Below are positions 30,375 to 40,838 of a stretch of DNA of 64,000 bases, one piece after another. The notes beneath the pieces were generated by a model. The model made no database searches and was not told the origin of the DNA. It saw only the letters and a list, made by a program, of their open reading frames with translations. The stretch is from the NCBI GenBank assembly GCA_047967505.1, contig CM106538.1. One strand, 5' to 3'. How positions within the stretch are numbered: position 1 is the first letter of the stretch; each line of letters opens with the position of its first letter. The position numbers and the translations under genes were made by a program. Source of the stretch: Dipteris shenzhenensis (Eukaryota > Polypodiophyta > Polypodiopsida > Gleicheniales).

Positions 30375-31700
30375 GTGGAAGATAATTACCTTTAAGGCTT
30401 CACTTGATCTCCCCCCTAAGTCTGAGATGTATGGAGATGGAGGAGATCTAACCGTATGATACGGTTAATCTCATCTCGTGGGATTGACTCAAAGGGTGCA
30501 TCCATACTATACTAGAAGGGAGGAAGCTTGTCCATTTTAATCCCATGTTTGGCAAACGATGTGGATATACTTACATACCATGTGTCCGCCCCGCTCTCAG
30601 CTAGTCGTCTGGATGACACCTCGGTAGTCTCAAGTGGGGTAAGTCCCAAACTCTATGAATGAATATCACTCTCTAGAAGATGGCATCAATCTGTAGTGCT
30701 GTCATGGCGAACTCTATCTGTATGATCTCTTGTGGGACTGAGGGCTTGCTCCGAATCATCGTAGACCCCATAGTCACCAGTAGCCGCTCAAATCTCCCCC
30801 ACTTTGCTATCGGTAGATCACATCCCCAGAAGGGTGGTGCATACCATTGCCCTCATGTCATCTAGCTCCTCCTACTCCACCTCACTACTATGGTGTGGAG
30901 CTGACTCAAAGGCACATAATTCCGTGATATGTTGTCGTGCTCGGTCTACCTCAGACTTCTGCTGCTATGGCGCGGTCACCTCCTGTTGCTGTCTGATGCA
31001 ATAGTGTCTCTTTGTGCCATAGCATCTTCATTAGATAGAGCCCCATGCATACCTGGTCATGAAAGTGGATCAACCGTGAGAGTGGACCAAAGCCGTGCCC
31101 CTCCTGAAAGAGGTAGTGGTATCGTTCCCGTACCTCATAGTTAGGCTGGGCAAGTACACAAGAAGGTTCCTGTGTCTCTATCGGCATAACCTACAGATCC
31201 GCTGCTGTGGGTGTGCATGCAACTCTCCTTGCCTTAATCCTTAGGAGACCCACATCTGCCCAATGGGAATGCTCAGTGCATGGAAGATTGCTCTATCCTC
31301 TAGGTATTGGGGTCTAATGATGAGCCTATCCTCGGTACTCTCAAGAAGTGGTTGTGATAGAACTAGATCTTGGTGGGGAAATCGTGGTCCCCCCTTTTCC
31401 AAAGTCCGAGAGGTATGGAGCTAGAGGAAATCTAACCGTATGATACGATTAATCTCATCTGACCAGAGGGTACCATTGCCGTTCCACACTGCTAAGTTCA
31501 ATCTATTTTGTGCATGGGCCCGACACCGTTATGTGCTGTCCATCTCCCCTTCTTCCTTTTCTTCCCTATCTACTCTCTCTCTCTCAGATAATCACTTTAC
31601 CATCCTTGTAGGCAGCCGATCTCCCTGCTTCTCTTGCTGCCATCATGTGTACCATCTCCTCCCTCTAGTGCTCTTGTTGTAAGAGTGTGAGGTCGTCATC
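30375..31700 (-). other. Unidentified stretch with a decayed minus-strand frame and a repeated palindrome
   Basis: The minus strand from 31187 down to about 30830 reads YEVRERYHYLFQEGHGFGPL, HFHDQVCMGLYLMKML, HITELCAFESAPHH and ELDDMRAMVCTTLL in overlapping frames, which looks like broken coding sequence. I do not recognise the protein. TAACCGTATGATACGGTTA (30449-30467) is a perfect palindrome. The surrounding 70 bp recur at about 31396-31463 with one change in the palindrome (31433-31451). Confidence 0.4.
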
Positions 31701-31767
31701 CAAGTATAGCCTCGTCCCTTTCAAAGTTGCCCTCATGCTCATGAGGGTAGACCTGTCCATTGCAGTC

Positions 31768-31768
<1 letters not shown>

Positions 31769-31813
<45 letters not shown>

Positions 31814-31898
31814 AAGAAAGAAAGAAAGAAAGTTTATTAAAGTCTTCGGAAGACCGATGGGTCTATGAGACTGTGAAAATGCACGATCCATTGCAGTC

Positions 31899-31932
<34 letters not shown>
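31769..31932. repeat. (GA)n / (GAAA)n microsatellites with a duplicated flank
   Basis: Long AG run (31770-31808), then GAAA repeats to about 31831, and a second AG run (31902-31932). Both AG runs are preceded by CCATTGCAGTCCACAGAGAG. Further right, ATAATTCTATCCAAGTCTTA is also present twice (about 31955 and 32019). Confidence 0.93.
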
Positions 31933-31934
<2 letters not shown>

Positions 31935-32282
31935 AAAGCATAAATGCACGATCCATAATTCTATCCAAGTCTTAGTTTGTCTCTTAACTAAACTAGGTTG
32001 TCTAAGTAAGAGCTGCCCATAATTCTATCCAAGTCTTAGTTTGTCTCTCAGCTTTTGACTGTGTTGATTAAGTAAGAGCTGCTGTTTAGTCACCTTATGT
32101 TTTTATACATTTGCACAAGCAAGTTATTTTTGTGTCCTGAAATGTTTACGTATGGCAGTATTCCTTTATCTCAGTGTATCTGAGATCTATATTGCAATTT
32201 TGTCCATGATTGGACCAGTTTTCTATTTCTTGTCTTCTACTATTCACTCTCATTTGATTTTTCTCGTGCTTGATTTCTGCAG

Positions 32283-32712
32283 AAAAGGTTTCTTTTGTAT
32301 GAAATCGGAGCTTGGGCAGTTTCAGTGGTGCTGAAAAGTGGAACTTCTCTGTTGTCTCTGGAAGATTTTGGTAGCCCCGTGCTGAACAGAAGTGTCGATT
32401 GTTCGAAAAGAGGAAATGAGGCTGAAAGTCTCGGGGTTTCAGTCCTGCGGTGGCTGGCAGCTTCATTGATTTTAGGGAGGTTGTCGAAGGATGTGGTATT
32501 GCAGTACCCTGACACTGCTTGGAATTTTGTGCGAAGTGTGAATAGGGTCCACTTTGATGCAGGTACTTCAGACATAGAGGTTGACAGAGAGCTGCTTAGA
32601 CTGTTAATAAACCTGCAATGTTATTTAGGAATGTCTGCAACAAGCACATCTTTGGTGTCGGTGATTTGTGCCTCTGCAATATTGATGCCAGCAATTGGAG
32701 GCCCTCTTTTAG
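32283..32712 (+). CDS. URB1: URB1-like exon 2 of this window
   Basis: Left border TGATTTCTGCAG after a T-rich tract; right border TTTTAG/GTAAAT. It starts in phase 0, as exon 1 requires, and ends with one base of a split codon. 143 codons, no stop. Blocks: LLYEIGAWAVSVVLKSGTSL, VLRWLAASLILGRLSKDVVL and RELLRLLINLQCYLGMSATS. These match the remembered URB1 tail pattern LxWAxSTALKS, LLRWLTASVILGNLS and LQQLLG. The gene continues about 16 kb downstream. Confidence 0.77.
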
Positions 32713-33655
32713 GTAAATTCACGTAATAACCCCAACTCCCTGTCCCCCCCTAGTAGGGTGCCAATGAATGATCGTGTTGTTTTCTAAATGAAGTTCACCG
32801 ATCTATTTGTAGTGCGACAATACAATGGTAAGTGGCCTTTGTTGCTTCGATCAAGTTTTAAAGGGCAGCCAGTTAAGCGCCATGTAAGGAGTACTCTATG
32901 GTCACAAGGAACTCCTGAAAATATATCAATATTCTGGATATATATATTCTTTATTGAAAGAGTTTGGTGAGACTTTGTTCTAAACCCAAGTATCTGTTGA
33001 AAGAAATTTGGAGTTTTTTGTTAGACTTAATAGTATTTTTGACTAAAAACTGCCCTCAGTTTTAAGCACTCCTCTGATTGAATGGTGAGAAGTAACATTG
33101 TTTCTTGTGTCATTGAGGAAGGTAGTATGGGTGAAGGCATCTGGACTTTTACAGCCGTTGTTTGAAATACCATCATGTAGATGGAAAAGCATTTCCTTAG
33201 ATTTTATAGGTGATCTGCCACAGACACAAGGAGGATATGATTCTACCTTTGTGGTAGTTGACCATCTTACTAATATGGCTTACTTCATTCTGATGAGAGA
33301 GTCAGTAAGTGCCGTCCAAGTAAGGAATTTATTTTTAAGTAACATATTTCGTCTGCATGGATTATCGAAATCCATAGTATCAGACAAGGATACATGGTTC
33401 ACAGTTAATTTTGGACAACTGCATTCGATGCACTTAAGACAAGTTGAGAATGAGTAGTGGGGACAATCTTGAAATGGATGGTCAAAGAGAGAGGTTAATC
33501 AAACGGTTGAAGATATGATGAGAGCATTTGTTTCATTAAGGCAAATTTAAGGCAACGTAGATATGCTGAGAGCATATGTTTCCTTGGTAACCATTGTTAG
33601 AGTTTGTATGTAATGATAGAAAGCATTCATCCGCAGGGATAAGTCCTTTCGAGCA

Positions 33656-33681
33656 GACTCAGCCTTCATCATGGCTGAGTC
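33656..33681. repeat. Perfect hairpin at the insertion junction in gypsy D
   Basis: GACTCAGCC-TTCATCAT-GGCTGAGTC, extended by one more pair (A/T), lies between the integrase codons for SPFE and the start of the 300-bp repeat. Confidence 0.9.
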
Positions 33682-33683
33682 TA

Positions 33684-33980
33684 CCCTTCACCTCCGGAGT
33701 GCTGACATAAACTCAGTTTGAAGACTTTGTATAAATGGATGCTCAAGTATGCGTGGGTGTGTAGATTTGTTTGTGTGAGAGCATATTTTTATACTATGGT
33801 CTACATCCACTATTGGGCACTGATGACGTCAGTGGGGATGTCATAGTAGCTAGTCCCTGCTATGCATGATAGAGTTTATGGTTTTCAACCTTGTGAGTGA
33901 CTATCATGAGATTGAAACTGCACTATGCTGTGTTTTTAGAGGATGAGTTTGGGAATGTTCTTGGATTCATCTAGGTATAT
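33684..33980. repeat. Dispersed 300-bp repeat, copy 1 (in gypsy D integrase)
   Basis: Runs from CCCTTCACCTCCGGAGTG to GATTCATCTAGGTA. Copy 2 is at 49506-49807 in the same orientation. Both have AATGGATGCTCAAGTATG, GATGTCATAGTAGCTAGTCC and TGTGTTTTTAGAGGATGAGT. No ORF and no terminal inverted repeats. It splits the integrase frame between SPFE and MNYG. Confidence 0.88.
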
Positions 33981-34560
33981 GAATTATGGATTTAGGCCGG
34001 CTAATCCAACTACGGTTGGGACTCCACAAAAAGTGCCTATTGCCGCGAATTATGTAATCCACATGCGAAATGTGCTAGAGTTTGCCAAGTCATACATCCG
34101 TCGAGTCATGGACATGGCCTAAGACTCACATGGATGAGAAGAAGTTATAGAGAATTTGATGAAGGAGAGTTTTTCTCAAGATCCCTTTGCACGCTAAGTC
34201 CTTCACTACAAGATGAGCGTTGTCACATTAATATTGTGGGCCATGGTTAATCCGAACGAAAGAATCAGCAAGTTTGCCCATTGTTAGAATTACCACAACC
34301 CAAGGTGCATCCATGATTTCATGCATCTTTGTTTAAACGTTTTTTACAACCAATTGATGGAATTGTTATGTTACAGGGACTAGAGAAAATTGCAAGACCA
34401 CCAACCCAACAAGAATCCTAGACCGGAGAAATGAGTGTTTGAAATCGGAAGATACTCACGGTGCTGTTTGCTTAGCTTGATCTTCCTCTATTTGAGGCAA
34501 TCTTTTACTAGATCTAGAGAGCATTTATAGATGTGTCATCGAGGACATTGAAGAGGCAAG

Positions 34561-35828
34561 GAATGCCACATTCTAGTTAGAATGTAATAGGACCTCATAT
34601 GGTTTGGTGACAGAAAATCCTTTAGAGAGACCCTTGTAATGTATATGATGTAAAATGGGTGGTTGTTATGTGTGCTGAAATAATTATGGTCAAGGAATTG
34701 TTTGTCAAGTTCTTTGGTGGTGGGTTCCCAGACTAAAGGTTTTAATGGACCTCCGTGCATATTTTGTTTAGGTTGATTTGATAGTCATGTGCCTAGTTAA
34801 TGTGGACATCCAAGAGGGCTAAATGTTTAATGCATGTCTGGTAGGCACATGGCAAGAAGCCATGTTAAGCAATGAAACTTCTAGGAGATCATGGGGCGAC
34901 TGCATCGTGCGGAGGTAGGAGATTGTCAGACTGGATATGATTTTCAACCACTACGTGAGTGTGAGCAGATTACAATGGGATGGGTGGAGATTTAGTCTCG
35001 AAAATGTGTGAGCCTGATTAGGAGACATGGTTGTGAGAAATGAACATACATGTTAGATTATGCATTTACGGGAGTTTGTGTCACGGAATTGTATTTATTC
35101 TATGAAATAAAGAGAACTATTTATTTTGACTCTGGTCAAACAGAGTTGACTTTGGTTAACTAGAGAAACTTTCCATTGTATTATTTGCATTTGTATATGT
35201 GCATTGTGGGGACGCCTACAGATAGTCCAGTGAGTACATCATGCATTTGCTAACCTCTAATGTGTGAAAGGTGTTGGAATTGTGTTATTTGTGACAGCAG
35301 ATTGGAGAGTGCTAAATTCCCCCTTCTTTAAGGAGAAACTATACTGAAGTGGGCGACCAGCTTTAAAGAAAGGGTCCACAAGAGAAAAAGCAACGCAACG
35401 ATTTTGGGTGCCCACTTTTAGTAAAAAGCTTTTGCTTTCCAGTCCAGCCAGCCTACTTTGGCAAAAAGCTCCAGCTTTTTGGGGGAAAGGCCAAAAAGCA
35501 TGGCTGACCTCCTAGTCTACAAATTTCAGAGCTTTCATACTCTTTGTACAATTTGAGTTCTACCAATCTTCTTGTGCCCCTGCAAGCTAACTTTGTAACA
35601 AGTAATTTTTGAAATAAAATCCTTCGGGGAGGGGGGGGGCAGCCCTTAGTTCTCTACGATTTGCTGTGAAGAAGGTCGATTTCTGTTCGAAGTTTTGGAG
35701 CTGTCAAAACAGCAATCAAACCGTTGCTGATTCCCTGTCAGAGATCCAGCGTTTGTATCCACAAATTGTGATTGTAGAACTTTGAAATTAATTCTTCTTA
35801 GAACCAATTTGGATCAGCGAGTGAATCC
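34561..35828 (+). other. Non-coding stretch, probably LTR and leader of gypsy E
   Basis: No ORF. TGTGTCACGGAATTG (about 35078) could be the start of an LTR. The stretch runs to the left edge of TR-GAG. Because gypsy E gag begins just right of TR-GAG (ATG at 38704), this would be its LTR and leader. The LTR ends were not proven. A G-run lies at 35628-35638. Confidence 0.4.
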
Positions 35829-36156
35829 TGTTGGGATATGTGTGATCAAGTGCTTGCTCTAGTAGCAGTCATATGATTATGTGTGTGTGTGTGTGTGTGT
35901 GTAGAGAAGCACACTTAGTGCTATGGACCATGACACAGGTGGTGATGCAGTACAAGGCCCCCACCTGGGGAGGTGCCTATGATGTAGGAGTTATCTCCTT
36001 TGATGTAGGAGAGGTGCCTATGATTTAGGCCACCCTCTCTCTCATTCTATAAAAGAGAGGCTTCCCTCTCAAATCAATAGAACACACACTCTTTGGCTCA
36101 TTTGTGTTTTCACTCCCTCTTGCCATGATGCATCTTTTCTCTCCCAGTTTCCAACA
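35829..36156 (+). repeat. 5' LTR of TR-GAG element
   Basis: 328 bp. Contains a (TG)n run at about 35880-35902, a TATAAAA box at 36048-36054, and a block near 35980-36020 that is missing from the other LTR. Ends CCAACA. Confidence 0.93.
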
Positions 36157-36158
36157 TG

Positions 36159-36170
36159 TGGTATCAGAGC
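36159..36170 (+). promoter_or_regulatory. Primer-binding site of TR-GAG (initiator tRNA-Met)
   Basis: TGGTATCAGAGC, two bases after the LTR end. Confidence 0.93.
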
Positions 36171-36829
36171 CACCTCGAGCCTCTAGCCCATTCTACCTCC
36201 AAAATGCCACCTCATCGCCTTCTTCTCCACCCTCCACCTTCTTCCTCATTTCGCCCCCTTTCTCTCCAAAGCTTGCAGAGCTTAGTTCTCCTTCTCTGTT
36301 GCGCCATTTGCCAAGCCCTCTGAGTTGAAGCATCTTCGTCTTGGGGCAACCCTCTGGCCCCCGCCAGTGGAATTAGAGAATCCTCGCCTTTGTCGTCCGT
36401 GCCGATAGTTTCTTACCCGCCGATGTGTCGCAGAATTCTTACGAAATCCTCTGCCAATTCCTTCTAGGCACGGGTGGGCAGACCATAAGCTACCTTGTGT
36501 TCAAATCTGAGCTTAAATGCTTGCTGGAATGAGGAGAAATTGCAAAAAGAACAGTTGGACTTGGCGCAACTCTCACGAGTGATACTGCGCCCAATTTCGC
36601 CTATCCATGTTGGTGGACAATCTCTGGTATAAGACTTTCAATTGTGCATTAAAAGCCCTCTCTGTTATGCTTCAGAGTGTCTGAATTCAGCCCTCCAATT
36701 TGCTCTAATATTCTGCAAGTCAGTTTGGCAGTTTTTGACATTTGATGCGAAAATTCAGTTCTTGTGGGTGTTGAGGATGATTTACTATCAGTAAAACTTT
36801 CAGTTAGTAATGCTCATTCAGAATACCTA

Positions 36830-37014
36830 GCTCTTGTATCTCTTCCAATGCTTCATATGTGAAAGCAAAAGAGAAGAAACAAGCACCTAGATATGTCAAT
36901 AGAAAGGTGACAAAGCTTGTGAAGAAAAAGCCATATAAGCCATATTATTATTTTGATGCAAAAAGATTAGGATTCTCTGATTTTATGGCTTGCAATATGC
37001 ACTTGTATGGTTGA
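36830..37014 (+). other. Short open peptide in the TR-GAG leader
   Basis: A frame of roughly 55-60 codons reads SNASYVKAKEKKQAPRYVNR, then KLVKKKPYKPYYYFDAKR and LGFSDFMACNMHLYG before a TGA. It is strongly basic then aromatic, and precedes gag in a region that is normally untranslated. There is no good start codon. I do not recognise it; it could be a captured host fragment. Confidence 0.3.
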
Positions 37015-37073
37015 GATTTATAGCCATTTGTAAGAGAGCAGACACTGCCTAAACATAAAGGTAAGACCCTCTC

Positions 37074-37933
37074 ATGGCTACCTTTAAGATAGAAAAATTC
37101 AATGGCCAAGGCTTTCATACGTGGCAAATGAAAATTAAATTTGTGCTTATGAAGAAGAATTTGTGGGATTTAGTCAAGTCAGGGAATCACTCATCACAAG
37201 AGGGTGAATCCACCACAACTAAAGGAAAAGGGAAGGCAAGTGACTCCACTTCAACAACACCAGCAGATGCTAAAAGATTAGAGAAAGCCTATGCAATCAT
37301 TGCATTAGGTTTGGGAGATGATTATGTGCATCATGTTTCATATTTGGAATCTCCTTCTGAGGCTTGGCATAAATTAGATGTGTTATTTGGTACTAGCTCT
37401 CATTTTTGTAAGTTGAATCTGAAAATTAAGTTCTTTGAACTCAAGATGGATGGAGACACTGTTGTAGCTCATGTCAACACCGTGAGGAGTCTTATAACAA
37501 GATTGGTCTCAATCAACTCTCCAGTCACTTAAGCTGATGCAATGGTTGTGCTCTTGAAGAGTATGCCTCAGGATTTTGACTATGTTGTGACTACTTTGAA
37601 GAATCTTCCCCAACCAACACTAGAGGGCATCATCAGTGCTCTACAAGAAGAAGATAGAAATAAGACTTCAAGGAAGATACAGTGAAGTTCTCATCAAAGG
37701 GCAAGTACAAAGCATGCAAGCATCGTGAAAAGGCCAATCATTTTGAAAAAGATTGCTATAGGATCAATCCATGCACTTATTGTGGCAAAAACAATCACTT
37801 TGTGAAGTTTTGCACTGAGAAGAAGAAAGTCAAGGCAAATATGGCTGAAGAAAGAACTCCATCAGCAAATGAAGTAACGAATTTTGTGCTAGCATCAGCA
37901 AATGAAGATGAAGATAAAGATTGGACCTTCTAA
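37074..37933 (+). pseudogene. Copia-type Gag of TR-GAG element (one internal stop)
   Basis: The ATG at 37074 opens MATFKIEKFNGQGFHTWQMK, the usual copia Gag N-terminus, then LWDLVKSG, AYAIIALGLGDDYVHHV and SPSEAWHKLDVLFGTSS (UBN2-type). A TAA at 37530-37532 interrupts; reading continues with ADAMVVLLKSMPQDFDYVVT, shifts near 37682, and ends with the zinc knuckle CTYCGKNNHFVKFC (about 37773-37814). A CKHREKANHFEKDC-like partial knuckle stands before it. The final TAA is at 37931-37933. Confidence 0.85.
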
Positions 37934-38339
37934 AGTTCAACATCTTTTGAACTTTTGTCATCACTTGGTCATGTAGTCAATTTTGAGGTTCTTTGTCTGG
38001 AGTAGTACTCCAAAAAGAATGTTATGGTTATGTTTTTTAATCCTTATACTCTTTGTAAATCACCTCTGGTCACCATATGATGTAGGCCATGTGATATGTT
38101 TTTGCCTCCATGGTACCTCTTGCAGACATGAAAAACTAGGTTCACACAAAGGCCTAAGATTAATCCTTGTACATGCAAGGGAGATAACCATTGGGGGGGG
38201 TTATCCCATTTTGTAAATCTTGACCCTTGGGCACCTTTGCTAGCATGAGATCCTAGCCATAGATTTATGCTTGATCACCATGAGATGGCATATGAAACTA
38301 TGTGACTAGATGTATCCTTGACATAACATTAGGTAAACT

Positions 38340-38650
38340 CTTGAGGGGGGGTATGTTGGGATATGTGTGATCAAGGGCTTGCTCTAGTAGGAGTCATATG
38401 ATTATGTGTGTGTGTGTAAAGAAGCACACTTAGTGCTATGGACCATGACAGAGGTAGTGATGCAGTACAAGGCCTCCAGTTGGGGTGGTGCCCATGATGT
38501 AGGAGGGGTGTCTATGATTTAGGCCACCCTCTCTCTCATTCTATAAAAGAGAGTCTTCCCTCTCAAATCAATAGAACACACACTCTTTGGCTCATTTGTG
38601 TTCTCACTCCCTCTTGCCATGATGCATCTTTTCTCTCCCACTTCCCAACA
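38340..38650 (+). repeat. G-rich purine tract and 3' LTR of TR-GAG element
   Basis: TTGAGGGGGGGTA directly precedes the LTR TG at 38354. The 297-bp LTR lacks about 30 bases present in the 5' copy (around GTAGGAGTTATCTCC) and differs at several further sites. TATAAAA at 38542-38548. Confidence 0.92.
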
Positions 38651-38703
38651 AATCTGCTCCTAGTAAGAATTTAAAATTTTAGAACAATCTACTTTTATCT
38701 TAC

Positions 38704-39800
38704 ATGGCTGATTCTCGAGAAGATGAAAGTTCAAGTAGTAAGTGACCCAACAAGAAAAGATGTGAAGAGCCAGATTATGATCTTGACGAAAATGAAAGAA
38801 TCCTCAATTTCAACATCTCTTTGAAACTGGCCACATGGAGCAATTGTCCAAACATATGTTGATCACTTCTCCTAATAGATTGAGCCGGTAGACGTTCCCC
38901 TAGCCCCATCACCTTCCTCTTCAAAAGAATCATCCTGAAAGCGCCTTGGATCTCGGCATAGGGGAAGAAGCAGAAGATGCGGTAGAAGATCCTCAAGTCC
39001 CTCTTCATCTAGCACAAGTTCATCTTCATGCTCATCCTCTTCATTTGGATCTTCAAGTCAAAGAAAGCGGAAGCGTTCCAAGACCATGGTCAAGAGGTAA
39101 ATCCATTCGGTTTCTTCTTATGATGGAGCTTATGAGATAAAGCATTGCAATTCATCCAGTAGTTTGATGTGGCCTTTGGCACGGAGAAGTTTCAGGGTCA
39201 TCCAAGTTAAGGATGGTGAGCCTGCATCTCACAGGTACAACCAGTGCTTGGTAGAGTGCACATTTGGTTGATGGTGCCGTTCCCAAGAAGTGGAGGCATT
39301 TCAAGAAGCTATTCTACTAGCAGCTTCTTGATGAAGTTCATAATGCTTGGGAGAGTTTATGCATAAAGCCAAGAGAAGACATCGAGACTTATAATCAAGA
39401 ATTTTGGGATGCATATCTTCAGATCACCCCGTTTCAGGAAAGTCTGAAGAAGGCAAATCTTCGAAAGTGTCAAGAGGATTGCCACCCAAGTATGAGCTTT
39501 TGTGAATATCCTTCTCGATACAAAGATCTAGGATCTCATGCATTCAACATTGGCCGCATTCAATGCCGGATCTTGCCTCCTTTCAAATAGGGAAGAAAGG
39601 GGGATCAGAGAAGAAGAACTTCGTGGTGCTATGAGTTTGAAAGAAAGAGTTTTAATGTAAGAGGCCGAGGGGAAATCAGAATCCTTACAAAGGCAAGGTT
39701 TATCGCACACTAGAACAGATCGAGTACTTCCGTTAAGGAAGGAAAGTCTTCTTGATCAGAAAAGAGGGGCATGCGGCTGCCCAATGCCCTGAAAGCCCCT
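38704..39800 (+). pseudogene. Gag of gypsy E, heavily broken
   Basis: MADSREDESSSSK then TGA at 38743-38745. Further frames give DYDLDENERILNFN, and a capsid region with KPREDIETYNQEFWDAYLQ (about 39370-39425), ITPFQESLKKANLRKCQED and MSFCEYPSRYKDLGSHA. AAAQCPESP near 39778 may be the end of a zinc knuckle. No single frame exceeds 80 codons. Confidence 0.6.
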
Positions 39801-39899
39801 GACCTTTAGGGAGCAGAAAAAGCCACACGAGCCACCAAAGACCGTGGTGGTAGGAGTGCTCGATGTACTAGGGAGAGTGGTCAATCTAGAGGGAGGGCA

Positions 39900-40200
39900 A
39901 AGTAAGAGACCAGAACATTTTAATCTTGTTCAAGACAGGAGCTAGACACAGCTCTATTTTGGAAGACCTAGCCTTGAAGTTATGAATTAAAACATAAACT
40001 CAGGACGAGCACTTGACGTCGAGCAGATTTTTCGGGGAGACTCTGTTCTGTTATACCCCCTATTGGGAAGATTAGGATTCACATCGAGGATTATGTGAAT
40101 TAAGAAGGGTTTTACATCTCGCCATTGAAGCATCACGATGTAGTTTTGGGGATTCCTAGGTCTCTTAGAAAGGGAGTGCATCTTTTGATGCTCGAGATGA
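39900..40200 (+). pseudogene. Protease remnant of gypsy E (catalytic Asp lost)
   Basis: LFKTGARHSSILEDLALK (about 39927-39980) aligns with the protease strand, but the active-site Asp is Lys (K-T-G for D-T-G). Further on, HHDVVLGIPR-like codons at about 40133-40163 fit the ILGxPW block. Confidence 0.55.
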
Positions 40201-40202
40201 CA

Positions 40203-40838
40203 CTTGTTTTTACCCATAGAAACATGAGCACAAGATTGTTGCCAAAAGAAAAGGAGAAACAATTTCTATTGTTTTGAATGGTTCAGTTGTGAAATCAATA
40301 AAGTTTTCTATTGTTGCATATATGATTTTCATCAAAGATAAAGAAAATGATCAAAAAATTGAGTTCATTGGAAAACGAAAAATCTTCTTGAGTCTTTTAA
40401 GGATTGTTTGTCAGAGTCTGTTCCAGGAGAATTACTGCCCGAGTGCCCGAAGGATCACACCCTTGAGCATGTACTAGGGCATGAGCCTTCAATTTGGCCA
40501 CCTACCACTTTTGATGACCAAGACGACCCTTGTTTTTACCCATAGAAACAAGAGCATAAGATTATTGCCAAAAGAAAAGGAGAAACGATTTCTATTGTAT
40601 TTAATGGCTCAGTTGTGAAATCAATGAAGTCTTCTATTGTTACGTATATGATTTTCATCCAAGATAAAGAAAATGATAGAAAAGTTAAATCGAGTCCCTT
40701 GGAAAAAGAAAAATCTCAATTTGTTGAGTCTTTTAAGGGTTTTTCTTAGAGTTTGTTTCAGGAGAATTACTGCCCGAGCGCTGGAGGATCGCACCTTTGA
40801 GCATGTACTGGGGTGTGAACCTCCAAACAAGCCACCTT
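40203..40838. repeat. Direct duplication, about 310 bp, period 326 (gypsy E)
   Basis: 40203-40510 and 40529-40838 both start CTTGTTTTTACCCATAGAAAC and both contain GCCAAAAGAAAAGGAGAAAC and AGAATTACTGCCCGAG. The copies have diverged by many substitutions, so the duplication is old. It covers the linker between protease and RT. Confidence 0.9.

Larger units (their letters stand above)
14152..32282 (+). other. Host intron, 18.1 kb, filled with transposable elements
   Basis: Begins GTATCA and ends TTGATTTCTGCAG. It contains LINE scraps, a hAT relic, Copia-A, LINE-1, gypsy C and repeats in both orientations. 14491-15280 shows no element I recognise. Confidence 0.7.
33098..34560 (+). pseudogene. 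Gypsy element D, integrase region only
   Basis: SGLLQPLFEIPSCRWKSISL, then SLDFIGDLP with the first catalytic Asp, a YDSTFVVVDHLTNMAYFI strand and SKSIVSDKDTWFT with the second. A TAG at 33455-33457 and frame changes follow, then VEDMMRAFVS-like sequence, NDRKHSSAGISPFE (about 33611-33652), an inserted 300-bp repeat, and MNYGFRPANPTTVG with MRNVLEFAKSYIRR (33980-34110). A weak RILDRRNECLKSE (about 34410) fits the end of Pol. No LTRs found. Confidence 0.8.
35829..38650 (+). mobile_element. Gag-only LTR retrotransposon (TR-GAG type, copia-like)
   Basis: Complete: LTR 35829-36156, two bases, tRNA-Met primer site, about 900 bp leader, copia-type gag, about 400 bp, purine/G tract, LTR 38354-38650. 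LTR ends are TGTTGGGA...CCAACA. Flanks read AATCC and AATCT, a 4-of-5 target duplication. The interior is about 2.2 kb and contains no protease, integrase or RT, so it depends on enzymes from other elements. It interrupts gypsy E just before its gag. Confidence 0.9.

Noticed and set aside
36104-36328. 74-codon frame starting in the TR-GAG LTR as a real peptide
   Set aside because: It crosses the LTR end and primer site and has only low-complexity Ser/Pro content.
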